A DNA stretch of 64,000 bases from Chiua virens (lineage: Eukaryota; Basidiomycota; Agaricomycetes; Boletales; Boletaceae): contig JAHNUO010000016.1 of the NCBI GenBank assembly GCA_019787685.1, forward strand, positions 248,001 through 312,000, read 5' to 3'. Below the pieces are notes generated by a model, which was not told the DNA's origin, did no database searches, and saw nothing but the letters and a program-made list of their open reading frames with translations. Numbering within the stretch: position 1 is the first letter of the stretch; every line of letters begins with the position of its first letter. This document shows positions 21,201 through 33,631 of the stretch, piece after piece. The translations under genes were made by a program, and so were the position numbers.

Positions 21201-24200
21201 TCCAAAGGTGGGAAACGACGCAAACCGAGTCTATACAGTAACTTGGCTAGCGGGCCATCAGTTCAGCTATTTTTCAACGGCGTAGAAAAACAACGAAAGG
21301 ACAGACCTTCTTCAGAGTTGTTCCGCCACTTGGACTTTTCGCCCCAATCAAGTACAGGAAGCTGTAGTTGTCGAAAGATATCTACTGGCTCGTATAGCTC
21401 TCGGGCACAATATCTCGGCTGCTTTTTCCCCGCAGCCGGCCGCGGGGCCTTCTTGAGGAAATGCCGCCGTCGATGCCAGCCTGGCGAGTTCCTCCGTGGT
21501 CAACGTATCTCGCACTTGAACGAGATAGCCGACGAGGTCCGATATACTCCAATCGCCGGTCTTCACCATCCTATGTAGACGGCGTCAGTCACCAAATCAA
21601 TAAACTGCGAAAGCGACATACCGGTCGAATATGAGTTGTAGATCGACATGTTTCCGCACACCAACAAATGAGAGTAGTTTCTCCATCTGACCCTTGATGG
21701 CGGGCCCAGAAGAAAACCGTACCAATGGAAGGTCGCCAAAGAGAGCTACGTTGGTGTTCGGGAAGTAGGAGAGTTCCGGGGTCGTTAAGCCACACGACGT
21801 CGGAATGCATTTCTTGCCTGCGAACACTTTCTTTGCCGAACCATGCATCTCGTTCGACAATGAAGACCAAACCCGAGAGAGAATGGTCAGTACACGCTCA
21901 GCCCATCCAATCGACTTGGTGAAGTCATGATCCGGATTCGCTGACATGACATCGGGTTGCGACACGTATTGCAGCCAATCAATGATGGTGAACTCGCACC
22001 AACTGAAGCTTGTCAATTCGGGAGGCGTAAAGTGCTTGGTAACGGCCAAGGGCATGAGAGATGGGGGAAGCGGTCCGTCCAATGGTATGTGAGTGCCAAG
22101 GGTCCTGGTATTGATGAAATATTGGACCGATGACAACGGAAGTACTTTTCCGTCTGCACCGCTGAGGACTGCTGTATTTAATAATTGTACACGGATCTGA
22201 GCCATGTTGACATCAGCAGTATCTTGCTTAAGGCTCGTCCACCACTTAAGACAAGCAACGAGCTCGTCTTCGCTAAGAGGATGTTGACGGAGTTCCTGCA
22301 GTACATCGAGAAATGTTATAGGGGAGAGCATGCCTTGTGCCTGCAAAGCACTGATGGTACGAGCACCATCTTCGATAACCGCTTGCGGTAAAACTGGGAG
22401 ATGTTTAAGAAATTTCGAGAAGATGGGGTCGAATTCCTTGATATCAGGAGCCCCGCGGATTCCGGCCGACGAGAGAAGCCTCAGTGGCAGGGTGGAGCAT
22501 CCATAAAACGAGTTCTCGAGTAGCTGTGACACCTCCGATGAGGGTGTAGAACGATAAAAGGTGAAGAATTTGAGAACGTGGATAAAGCGCTGTAGGAGCC
22601 AATTTTCCAAGTCCTGTGGTGGACGAAAGCCGTTCGTACTATTAGATTTGGCTGCTCCTTCCCATAGGTTCTCGATGTTGGAGAGCTCCAATTCGTACGC
22701 CACGCGGGCCAATAAACCCCCAACATACAATAATTCCTTGTTCCAGACTGGTGCAAGGTGAGCCGAAAATGGACGTGTATAGTAAGTCGCTCACCTGCTA
22801 CATTCCTGTCACTGTGAAAGGTCGTATGAGAAGAAGCACATGATGAGGACCACGACACACTTACACGAGGTCTATCGATTCACGTTCGACAGTCGGAATG
22901 AACCGAGACGCCATATGGCCACCAACACCTGTCGTCTGACCAGTGGCATGTCCCTACGCAGAAGTTTTATTCAAGGGGGAAGTTAAGGAGAAATAGACAC
23001 AAACGATAAAAATGTGTGTATGCCCAACCCTGACGCAATATCAGCCAAGAAACGAGATGACCACTGGCATTTACAAACCCATTCAGATCCGCACGAAGGC
23101 CCTGGAATATGCTCCCGCACGCCACTGGCTGGTGCTTGTCATCGGCGAGGCTTTGATCATACTCGTCTTTCCCGGTCTTTGTATTAGGTATGATGAGACT
23201 TTATCAGAGTAAAGTGCATAGACACTCACATAAATCAGATCGTATTTGAGCTGCACAGGGGGATTCTTCTTCGTGGACCGAACGATTTCAGCGGAGAGTT
23301 TCTTGTCCACTTTAACGTCCACCTCCGCGGTGAATACGGTGAGAATCACGCTCATCTCATACAATTCTGTGGGATCCTTGGGGACCTGGGGTGGTAGCAC
23401 TGGAGTTGCAGGCTGAGGTGTAGGTTGATTCGTAAAGGCTGAAACGAGGGAAGAGAAGAAACCGCCTTTTGGCTTTCGAGGTTCCAGGACCTCTAGCAGT
23501 GGACGTTTCTCAGACCCAGCAGCGTATACAGCATGCATGACATCCGCCTTGATCCTGATAGCTGAGTAGAATTTACGGTTAAAACGCAGAGAGGAAAGCT
23601 TAAGACCCACAGTGAGATCGTACGCTTTTGATGTTCATGACGTTCGATTGACTGGATCGTTTCAATCCTTTGGGAAAGTCGACGGATTTGGCGATTCCAG
23701 GCGACTTTTTGATGTGACCGATACAATGCTCGTCAAAATATACGGCGACGTCGTTGAGGTGTACCATGAACGTGATCGAGGATGCAAGAAATCGCATGAA
23801 GTCAAACGCCGGCGGGATAGGACCAGCTTCTCGTAGCGTCATCTCAAACGTCGTCCACGGGTCTGCAGTTCCCTTCGAAGGGAGATCACCGCGACGAACA
23901 TTCAACTAATAAACGGTCAGGAGAAAATGTGATATATTAGAGAACATTGGCACCTGATCTTTGTTGTCCTTCCAATAAAACTGCATTCCGTGTCCTGCAA
24001 CGTGGTTCGAATGAGAATCCCAAAAAAGTAAAATACCATACCCCCAGACGATACAAAAGGATTCTCCGTGACTGAAAACAAGCTGTAAAATCCTAACAGA
24101 GATCACGCCCATTGATATGTCGATATTAAGATAGATATATTCACTTACCGACACCAAACGCGCCAATCTTCTCTTCATCAGGATTCCCTTCGGCTGGAAC

Positions 24201-24760
24201 AACGACAGCAAGCATAAGGGAGCAGAAACTTCAGAAATAAAAAATAATCACACACCGATCTTTCGCAAACGTGTCCAATCCTCGTCTCTAAAAGTGATTC
24301 CATTGTTTTGAAACATGTATTGCGCAACCTTAAGAACAAAGTTAGTGAAGAGTGTCGTGAACGATATGAACATTATACGAACATGGGTTGTCTTGAGATT
24401 AGGGAGGGGGTGTACATCTGTGTTCCGTTGCTCATCGTCTTTCCGACGCAGGTAAGCAGCAGTCTCGAAGCGGATCTTGACTGCGGTCGAGCGAGCGTCG
24501 TCTGAATTCTGAAGGAGTTCTCGGAATACTGAATGCAAGAAGAACGTGAAGTTAAGAACGAGCGACCCAGGTATCTTGCCCAGATCCTCACCAGTGAACT
24601 CCCCGGAGTAGCGCGCAAGGACTTTGTCGATTAATGCACGTTGGTTGACTTCTACCGACTCATCTTGTCCAGTAAGCCACTGATGTAGTCGAGAATAGGT
24701 GAGTAGCTAGGACTGCATATCTGTTGGAAAACATACCAATGCGTTACGGTCGTGGGCCAT
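18238..24760 (-). CDS. Large sacsin/HSP90-like ATPase-domain protein (DUF3684 type) with C-terminal HEIAH motif
   Basis: A very long intron-rich gene, predicted at well over 1,500 residues. It starts MAHDRNAL at 24760. The N-terminal GHKL-type ATPase fold is marked by FRELLQNSDDARSTAVKI (near 24510), NNGITFRDEDWTRLRKIGEG (near 24280), and the G-box DEEKIGAFGVGFYSLFSVTE across an intron (24170-24060), as in HSP90 and sacsin. The middle is long and helical (for example IRVQLLNTAVLSGADGKVLP near 22170). The C-terminal part carries IYNLPMTSMHVFYDMAGGLI (near 18640), LNLRYFEAWRE and, after the last intron, FFTLAHEIAHNLIQPHNSEH, then EFYFSAICEAHMVALSRL (18380-18240). HEIAH fits the HExxH zinc-protease pattern. 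The ATPase homology is strong; the protease role is only suggested. It is probably a chaperone-like or quality-control protein. Confidence 0.85.
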
Positions 24761-25020
24761 CTAGTAGTAAGTAGTCTAGTTTGAATTCACCGGCACCTGC
24801 AAGTACGCGGCCGAGTTGAGGTAGTGTTCACGTAAGCAGAATTACGTTTCCAATGCCACCGTAAATGTCTCATCTCGTGCTGCAGGAGTCTGTATGCGTA
24901 TCGTACCAACCGTGTACATCCTGTACCATAAAATATTGCAGAGTCCAATGCCGCAGAGCGTGGTCTAAATCAGATACAGGAACGAGCCAGTAATAATGAC
25001 GAAGGACCCCCAAGCCTAGC

Positions 25021-27487
25021 TCAAACGCCGCTCGCTGGATCTCCACTGGAAGGAGCTGGGATCTCCTCTGACGATGAACCATCATCATCTCCTTCCGAGT
25101 CACCGAATCTGCAAAGCATCCTCGTCACAGAAAAGCACATCATGATGAAAAAAACGATAATGAAGCATTCAATGCCGAGGGTCACGATGGTCGCACGTTG
25201 CTTCGGACCAAAGAGCTGGATCGCGAGGGCTGTTGAAAACAGAGCGATGCTGCAACCATCGGGGGTGAGTGGAGGTGAATAACACGTGAGCCGGGGGGAG
25301 ATGACCTACGACCAGATAAGGCTTGCCATAGGAAGACTGTGCGTGATGACAAGACACGCCATTCCCGCCCTGATTCGACTGAGAACATGCACGGCTTCCC
25401 CCTGTATTGTCCGATGTAAACGTCCTGACTCAGTGGATGGGATCTTTGCCATGAGGACGTACCGCAGGTACAGCGCGCGTCAATCCCGGATTGGTGTATG
25501 CATTCAGTAAGGTAAACGAGAACACGATGGAGGCGATCGTTGCAACTATCGAGCAATAGATGATAATCTGGATCGTACTTGCACCATGTGTTGGGTCGAT
25601 GACACCAGGGACGGCAAGGAAACTGACGTCTACGGCTAGCATTACTGTAGACTGCGAGCCATAAGAACTCTATCAGACGACGGAAGACGAACTCACAAAG
25701 ATGGTATACCGGCCCCACTCAGTCGTCAATCTGTCGACAAATTCCTTCCATCGGGGCTGGATGATCATGTTATCAACCCAAACTCGGCTCAGTCGATGAG
25801 CATGTTCGTTCGGTGATCCCCATAGAAACGCATTGATGGCTCTGAATAGGAAACGACGATCCCAGGTTGGTGGCTCAAACAGAGATTTATCCGCGTTCAA
25901 ACGTACGGTTGACTGACCACAGAAATTCACAAACCGGTTATCAGCTAGTATTGTGTTATGAAAGTCGAGTCTCGGAGAAATGTAGTGATACCCACTGAAA
26001 TAACTCATCAGGCGTGCTTCAAACCGACTCAGCACGAGGTCATATGTGACAAGGTGAGAACATACCAATGACCCATACACTATATGAATTGTTGTTCATT
26101 TCATCGTCTTCGCTGTACGTCAGCAATGTCGGTAAGAGCAGAAAGAGAAGATGTACCCTTGAATAAATTGACGAGATCCGATATTGAAACCAGCTCGTCT
26201 TTCGCAAACGGACTCGAAGGGGAATGTCCAGTCATCATATCTGATGCAGTTGATGAGGATATATTGCGCTCAGGAAGAAGGTGACGTACCGGTCTTCGCG
26301 TGATTGAGCATACCTCTCAGGTCCTCGACGATTCCCTTCGGAAGTGTATGACCATGGGGGTAGTATTCACAGTGCATCCTTGAATCGAGGTCACGAATCA
26401 TGCCTCAGTAGGGATCAGTCGAGGAAAGCTCATAATATGGACATTCATACCTGGCTAACTCCGAGGAAATACATACCAGTAAAGTGACTCGACCAAATAC
26501 TCTGAATGCATGTCAGTGAAGGACAGCAAGGGAGTACGAAACGTACTGATATGGCTATGTTGAGTAACCCCCTGCAAGCGGTTGCCAAGCTGATTCATGT
26601 TGATCGGATCGACCCAGAACAGGAGGCGGTGTGAGTGGTCGATGAAATAATAATGCCAAGTCTTGTCATGCACATTCAGGACGAGTTCTGTGAACTCATC
26701 TAGCGAAATACAATCCTGCTTCTCGATTGCCCACTGAATGAGTTCTGAGGCGACAAAAAGCAGTTGACCTCTTATGGTGGCGTCATACATATTACTTTCC
26801 GTCGCTATACGCTTTCGAAGTGGGTTAATAAAAATGTATAATTTACTCGAGAGACAGACGCACCATTTCTCTGTGATAAAACAGAACATTTCCTTCCGGA
26901 TGAATATCTTGCCTCCATCCGCCTTCGAGTGGGAGTCTAAATTCGAAAGAAATTGATTGATATGCGGGTCTGCATGAGTAAAATGGGCTTACGCGTCCAA
27001 AAACTCCTTCTGTCCAGGTTGAATAACAAGAGAATTAGGTTTTCGACTATCCAGGGTGATGTAGTGAGTGCTTAGGGTAGCATAAACACAATTCCTACCT
27101 AATTCTCCTTTGTTGATAGCGCCGTGAGGCTCTTTCGGGCGTCGCAGGAACCCGTTTGAAATCTTTAGAAGAGAGAGCCAGGTATGTTGGTAATTCAGTT
27201 TTCCACCGAGATTCCCTGGGCGCTTCTTCCACCTCGTCACGTTTTGAGACGTTTTGCGGTTGTTCTGTAGTGGTGAGGTTATCCACTACAACTGGGGCGT
27301 CGCTCGCGAGCAGCCGAATCTGGCCCCGGGGTTCGCGAAATCGACGTGTGGTGTATGATAGAAACGACCTCCATAGTGAAACGCACCAAGCCCGTAATAC
27401 AAATGTTGTGCGTCGAATTGATGGGTAGAAGCGATATAGGATTGATAAGAGAAAGCGGAAGAAGCGCGAATTTGTTCCAGAGGGCAT
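25021..27487 (-). CDS. Membrane protein of unknown function with C-terminal transmembrane segments
   Basis: I know this only as a recurrent basidiomycete protein without an assigned role. The start at 27487 gives MPSGTNSRFFRFLLSILYRF. The soluble part includes SLDEFTELVLNVHDKTWHYY and FIDHSHRLLFWVDPI (near 26700-26620), LQGVTQHSHI, the exon RLMSYFSGYHYISPRLDFHN (near 25990) and FEPPTWDRRFLFRAINAFLW (near 25860). The C-terminal part has several hydrophobic segments: IQIIIYCSIVATIASIVFSF (25575-25510), IALFSTALAIQLFG and IVTLGIECFIIVFFIMMCFS (25250-25120). It ends in an acidic Ser tail, RFGDSEGDDDGSSSEEIPAP, with the stop at 25021. The layout is a large cytosolic domain anchored by a bundle of C-terminal helices. 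It is 260 bp upstream of, and parallel to, the sacsin-like gene. Confidence 0.75.
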
Positions 27488-28891
27488 TTCTCAAGCGGCC
27501 CCGAGTCGCCGAGTCGCCGACGACGTTATCAACACACCTTGTTCGCCCCTTCCAAATGCACACGTTGCACCGCATCAACGCATCACCGGAATCCGACTTG
27601 GTCACCAGTCCGTTCTTCGAGTACGTTGCTGACCCCTTCTCGATTGCCACGCGTCTCTTCGTTCTCTTCAACGCCGGGCGATTGGAAATCCATCGATCCA
27701 TATAGCCGGGCTTTACACGGCTTAGGAGAGCGAACTCGAGCTTGAGATCGCGTCAGGTTCGACCGATTCCGAGTCGGTGCCCACTACATAATCAATCGAC
27801 TTTGTGTCAGAGGTTGATTCAGAAATAAACCCAGACAGGCTTTCAAGGATCCCATATCATTCGAATTGCAAGCATGCGCGGCCACTCATCGCTGCGCATC
27901 TCTCACGCGATTAAGAACCATCCTCAGCAATATTAATGGTCCTTTCGTCAAGGCATCCGCGAGATGCCATGGTACGTCTCTTACTACTGATTTTGTCTTG
28001 TATCTCTCTCTTCCTTTCCGCCGCAAGTGAACTCGTTAGCCCACCTAGTACGCTTTCTTTTCCTCTTTTATATTACCGTTCCTTCTCGCAGCTTCGAATC
28101 CAAGTACAACTTTTCCACTTCCATCCACTTAAGCTTCTGGGCCTCCGTTTCTTGATGATGAGATCTCGTCCAACTCGGGAAAGATGTTGCTTAAAAAGGT
28201 TGCGATCGTGATGAGGGGAAATTGATCGGTGAATCGACAAATGCTACAGAGCCACAGAAGCTGATGATTTCGTATCCTGTACGAGACGCCGGAGGCTGGG
28301 AAGGCGGCTCATCAATCTCCATAAAGTCACATTGAAGTAGAGGCTGGTCAAGCCTGGCCATTGTTTTGCCAACGTTCGTGATCGCTTGCACGGGTGAGCA
28401 GAGCTGTGGTCGGTCCACCATCGGTCTGTATTGTGTGATAGACAGAGCAAAGCACCGGCTCACGGTGGTTCGGAGTAGTGAAACGAGGTGGATGAGCATG
28501 CCGCGTATGGACGAACAATAGAATGTGGAACATACCCACCTGCTTTGTCGCTCGTGTGTGGATCAGACATGTGACCAGTCCGCCGCTGGAAGCGCAAGTT
28601 TCTCTCGGAGAAAATCACAAATTCAACCACAAACTGGCCAAGCTGTAACAGGTCGTCACCATCTCTTGCACTGTGCACTGTAGATCCTCAAACATCAATC
28701 CCTCCCTCCAAATGCAATCCAAAGCCAATTCCATTGCCGTCCCATTGCCAGCCCAGTCGACAACTTTGAATCTCGAGATCCTTAGTGGTCTCCACCACGC
28801 CGGTGACCTCCAAAGGCTTGCCAGGGTGAGCAATGGTTATCTTCCCTGAAGCAAAACTAATATTATGTAGGCCAGCGGCATTAAAGCAAAC
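27488..28891. other. Region with unresolved short frames
   Basis: On the plus strand 27936-28211 contains a hydrophobic frame (MVRLLLLILSCISLFLSAAS) that looks like a signal peptide, but MV sits on a perfect GTACGT donor and the downstream part is not protein-like. On the minus strand 28918-28688 reads GLHNISFASGKITIAHPGKP and LEIQSCRLGWQWDGNGIGF without a start codon; it could be a real exon of an unrecognised gene. I could not build a gene from either. Confidence 0.35.
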
Positions 28892-29690
28892 ATGAAAAGC
28901 GATCAAATCACTGAGCAATCATTGCCTCTACAGGGAGCAAAGAGGGCGAGGTGAGGAACGAGGAATCAAGATGCATCGAAGAAACACTGACAAAGTACTG
29001 TTTAGGCCCGTCAAGAAGGACCAAGAACAAGGACCCAACAAGAAAACTAAGTTGGAGGAAGTCGTCGAAGAGCGCCCTCTTTGGTCTCCCCATAGGGATG
29101 AAGAGCCTTTGTTGCAAAATGACCAAGGAGCATCCGCACAGGCCGGAGACTCGGAAGAGGACCTGGGTAAGTACCAACTATCCAGGACACATCCTTAATA
29201 TAACTGTCCTGCCGAGACAGGGGTCGCTGAGGAAAACGTACGCCAGGTGGACGACCACAATCAATCAGTGGCCGAGCCACAGAACACTGACTGCGATAAA
29301 TATTCGTTATACAAGATAATCAACTGCAATGACGAGGAATTGTTGAACCGTCCAGTTACAGAGGACATCATCAATGAACTTGGGGAAATGTTTGATAACC
29401 TTGTCGCAAGGCAAGCTGCTGTCTCGGAAGATCTCAAGGAGCTTCGATTCCGCGAGGCCAGCATTCAGAGAAGGTCGCAAATGTTGAAGAAAGTCATGAA
29501 CAGCGAGGCTGCTCAGTTCCGCGTGATGGAATCTGTAGTCAGGTATCAGAACTCCCATCAAATTCCGGTATGGAGGAAAGATTGGATCTGGCCGAAGCTC
29601 ACAAAGCGTGAGTGACGTGCTGCGCGGTGATAGTAGATTAGACACTGAGACCGCACTTTTTCAGCGCCCAAAAATGATCTGTGTAGATGA
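28892..29690 (+). CDS. Hypothetical protein, 210 aa, basic N-terminus and coiled-coil-like centre
   Basis: Four exons (28892-28950, 29006-29166, 29221-29607, 29665-29690) join in phase to 211 codons. The protein begins MKSDQITEQSLPLQGAKRAR and PVKKDQEQGPNKKTK, a lysine-rich stretch that could be a nuclear localisation signal. It continues with an acidic middle and then a charged helical region, VTEDIINELGEMFDNLVARQ and VSEDLKELRFREASIQRRSQ, and ends IPVWRKDWIWPKLTKPPKND. No family is recognised. If the last GTGAGT is not used, the protein ends five bases further on in place of the 26-nt last exon. The short introns and clean phases make a real gene likely. Confidence 0.6.
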
Positions 29691-30235
29691 ACGTACCTGC
29701 GCCCTCGCAGTACTTTCTTCGTCATGACAGTTGAGCGTTGAACGCGCAGGCCCAAGTGCCGTGTCCCGCCTCATTCCTCCTTTCGCCGATGTCGATTATG
29801 ATAGCCCTCGTTACAATCATCGTCTTTTCTTGCAAAAGCTGTTGTCCACATGTATATAGTACTGTAATAATTGTCGATACTTCCTCGCTTTGTATGAGTC
29901 AGGGAGAGACGAAGATATAATTTGGATTAATGGCATCGATCAATTGGATAGCCTTGAAAAAGCGGTCGTTCCCCTAAGCCGGGCCCGTATTGCAAGAGTC
30001 GTCTTGATCAGATGCCTGAGTGATTTGAAGCACTGTTCAAAGACGTGCCTCGGTTGAGTCGCTCACGCCGGACTCGGGCTTCGATCTCATTCTCGTGCAG
30101 AAATTCATTTCTAGGTTGAGGCAGATCAGCTTGAGTTCCGAGAGGGTCAGCGCTTCAGCAACGATAGCTTACAAATTTGGTCCTGTTTGGCAGTGTTTGT
30201 GCTCTTTGAATGTTCAGCGGAACTAAGGCTGAGAT
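29691..30235. other. Intergenic, nothing recognised
   Basis: No coding, RNA or repeat feature stands out in this stretch between the hypothetical gene and the WD40 remnant. Confidence 0.45.
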
Positions 30236-30996
30236 GGTGTGACTCGTCTCCACCCTCTCCTGCAGTTCCGCTTTGCAGTTTCTAGCTTGTCACCAAGTTG
30301 AAATCTTCGATTCCCATCCCCGCTTCCACTGAAAAGATGCTTTTCATTGGACGAGAATGCGACTCGGAGTGCCAAAGCCATCGTAGTAAAACCGTCATTC
30401 TGTCGCCTTGCAGAGTCCAGGTCGTCAGCATACTAGCATAACCCGTGGCCCATCGACCATCCTTCGATATTGAAATAGTGTTTACGCTCATGTTCGTCTG
30501 TCTTGCTACTTCTCGTTGGTCGGCAAGTCGAAACTGTCGAATCCCTCGCCGGCTTCCACTTAACGGATGTTTTCCATCACGGTCGAACGCGACTGCCAAC
30601 ACTTCGTTAGAGTCACCCGTGTCCAGTACAATCATGATATCTTCCTGATTGTCAGTATGATCCCTTTCGTTCTTTTGAACTACTACCCACCGATCTTGGT
30701 CGACGACATTATCTCCAATGGGAAGGCGTATATATGCCTGTGTATGGTTTGAAACTGTCAGGGATCGATGGGTTCCCAGTGTGTCACTGGCAAGTATGAG
30801 CACGTTGCGTTGTTGATGGCCTCGTGTCTTTGGTGCGCATTCTTACACCGTTTCTCCCCGAGTACTTCGCGGTGAGTCCACTCGTTCTCAGGACCACCTT
30901 CCAGTGCAATCCTACACCAGCATTTGCATTCTCCCTCGTGAGATGATATATTTGGTGATGTGAAGATGGACCGTCGTACGTCAATGCCCTCCCCAC
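30236..30996 (-). pseudogene. Frameshifted WD40-repeat gene remnant
   Basis: One frame (30803-30282) has a WD-like repeat, EVLAVAFDRDGKHPLSGSRR followed by GIRQFRLADQREVARQ and VNTISISKDGRW. A second repeat lies downstream in a different frame (about 30372-30240): RVAFSSNEKHLFSGSGDGNR and RFQLGDKLETAKR. Two repeats of the same type in different frames show that at least one frameshift separates them. Upstream, 30996-30784 may be part of the same gene. WD40 proteins of this style are abundant and often decayed in basidiomycetes. No start codon or full propeller can be assembled. Confidence 0.5.
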
Positions 30997-31361
30997 TCTG
31001 AGTTCAAATCCTGAACAAGGTCCTATTCATACCTTTCTAGTGCACCTATCTTCTGGGAAAGCTCAGACTTTGCGAAAGAGACTGTACAGCTGGTTAGGAC
31101 AGACGTCCGTGGCTTTTTCATAAATGTAAAGAGACTTTGCCAACCGATGTCAGAAAGTCCATCTGCTTTTGTGGTTATCAACTTTAGTGCGTTGTATTAT
31201 AAGATAGCACTTGCGTTTTATCCGGTCTGGCTAGATCTCAGAATCCTCTGAATTCGTAAGTAATCCAGGAACGGTTTATTGTAGGCTTCGTGTTATTTCA
31301 ACGGTAGGTAAGTAGTTTGAATGCTACTCGCCTCCGTCGCGCCGCACCATCCATCACCAAG

Positions 31362-33590
31362 TCAAGAGATCTCGTCACGCCTCTCCTTTTCAACCTTTCC
31401 CTCGATCCCATCCCTCATGGCTTGCTTCCTCTCCCTCAGTTGCTTACTCCGTCGAATCCCAAATCCATCCTCGAACACCCACCTCACCTCTTCCAAACTC
31501 AACCCGGCCGTCTCCGGGAAACAGTACACGCAAAATACGAACCCGAGAAGACAAAGTCCGGCATAGAATCCAAAGGCCCCTGAGGGGGTGATCTCAGCCA
31601 TCAGGGACAAGTAGGTGGAGTTGATGATGAGATTGGCACCCCAGTTCGTGGCTGTCGCAAGGGAGGTGCCAATGCCACGGACTGAGGAATGAATGGGAAC
31701 GGGAACGGATAGGAGATGAGCGGATCAATCTAGAAAAAAAAACGTCGCTGTAAACACACCTTCCAACCCGAAAAGCTCTCCTTGTTGCCAGGGCACATTT
31801 CCCAGTCCACTCGCGTACGAGGCGACATAGATGATCATCGATAACAACACTATGGCAGACCAGACTTGTGAGTAGTGCTCTCCTGTGACAAGCACATTGC
31901 CTGTGTGTTCAGTCATGACTGGGGGAGATGAGCGCTTGAGCGGAGGTCCCAGTCTCGTCAAATTGAAAACGCACAGTAGAATGCAATGGCAGCCAAGGCC
32001 AGCCCAACGATCATACCAGGGGCAGACCATAGCATAATTCTTCTCCGACCCACGATATCGATCCATCTGCAATCAATCACGGTAAGCACAATCAGGATCC
32101 TTGTATTAAGGTTGTCCCAGAAAAAACGAACTTGAGCGCAACGAGGGTAAACAGAAAGTTGGTCCCCGAAATGATGAGCCCAACTGCTGTCGGCTGATTG
32201 AACCCAATCTCCTGAAAGAGTGAGGCCGAATAATACATCAGCGTGTTGAATCCGCATAATTGCTGAAACGCTTGCATGCCACAGGCGACAACTTATTTCC
32301 GTCAGTGGGATAAAGAGTCAGTATATTTAGAAACGTACTCAGTGCACGACGGTTGGCCGGGATCCAGAGCATCGATCCGAGACGTTGCCAAAATGTGGTT
32401 GAGTCGGTAATCTCAATGCTTTGTCGAACAGTCGCATGGAGGACACTGAGCTAAGGCACGATGAGCACACAAAAGTTAGCTCCGAGCAGAAGACATCACG
32501 GATCCATTTACCTTGCGCTTGACTTGCTCCGGAGTGGCAGTCGTGTACACGCGAGCAAGCACCTTGTATGCGGCTTCCATGTTTCCTCTCCGTACCAGAA
32601 TACGTGCTACCCAAGAAAAAGGCCGCATTTGAGCATCAGCTTAATCCAGTATGCCACACTCAATACTTACGTGATTCAGGTAGGAACGCCAGTACGCCTA
32701 GTTGCAGTCCTGCAGGCACCATGCTCAATCCGACCATCCATCGCCACCCACTGTTCACGTTTGCAAAACCCGCGTCGATCCCGTAAGCGATGACTTGCCC
32801 CAAGGTGATCATGACGACGTTGAGGACGACCATTCGACCTCGTAGACGCGTCGGAGAGAGTTCTTGGATGTAGAGTGGGGCAATACAGGACGCGAGACCA
32901 ACGCCAATACCTATCAGAAAACGACCCCCGATCTATATCGGTGGAGGAATTGGTACCGCCATACTCGAGCGAGACGACGGGAAGCGAAGAAACGTACCAT
33001 GCTCCACACGGTATGGCAGACGGCCTGACCAATAGCGCCCCCGATGAAGATGACATCCGCCATGCCAAGCACAAGCCGACGACCTGTCCAATCAGACATG
33101 GCACCTGCGACAAGACCACCCAACAACGCGCCCAAGGTGGTCGCTGACGTGATGAGTTCCTGTTCAAAAAGGCATCAGCGATAAACCCTTCGATCAGATC
33201 CGTTGGAAAGGTACTCGCCTTTTGTCCATCGGAGAGTTCAGCTGGTCCCAGATCACCACCAATAGTCACCAACGCACCAGAAATGACGCCCGTGTCGTAG
33301 CCTGCAAGGTGCGTGTCTGTCAGCACCCGACAGCGACACGCCTCGGCACTGAAGTACTGACCAAAGAGCAAACCCGAAATGGTACAGCAAGAAACGAGCA
33401 GCCAAACAAACCATGTCGTCTGTTCTTCACCCTCGATCGTCACTGCATATTCTGACATCTCGCCTGCAGCCGCACACTGAGCGATCTCGAGTTCCAAAGT
33501 CTCTCCGTTAGCGTACTCGTCTTGCGCAACACGCTTTTCAAGTTCGCCAACGTTTCTTGGCGTGGGTACCTTGCCCTCTGTACGAATCAT
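31362..33590 (-). CDS. MFS sugar transporter, myo-inositol transporter-like
   Basis: A 12-helix plasma-membrane transporter of the sugar-porter family. The start at 33590 gives [20 protein letters not shown]. Helix 1 is [20 protein letters not shown] with [15 protein letters not shown] across an intron. [20 protein letters not shown] (near 33080) carries the D-R-x-GRR loop, and [20 protein letters not shown] (near 32870) the PESPR-region partner. The second half has [20 protein letters not shown] (near 32250), [13 protein letters not shown] and, near 31800, [17 protein letters not shown], a block I associate with fungal inositol transporters, then [19 protein letters not shown] and [20 protein letters not shown]. 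About eight short introns. A 15-kb transposon begins about 40 bp upstream of the start codon, so its native promoter has been displaced. Substrate is inferred. Confidence 0.85.
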
Positions 33591-33628
33591 CAATGATGCG
33601 GGTGTTGAACGGTGTGAGTGGCCAACGC

Positions 33629-33631
33629 TGA
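33629..33631 (+). repeat. Left target-site duplication (TGA) of the CACTA element
   Basis: The triplet TGA immediately precedes the left terminal inverted repeat and recurs at 49085-49087 after the right one. A 3-bp duplication is the hallmark of CACTA/EnSpm transposition. Confidence 0.75.

Noticed and set aside
27972..28030. Apparent signal peptide MVRLLLLILSCISLFLSAAS on the plus strand
   Set aside because: The start overlaps a GTACGT donor-like site and the pyrimidine-rich sequence that encodes the leucines looks like an intron; what follows is not protein-like.
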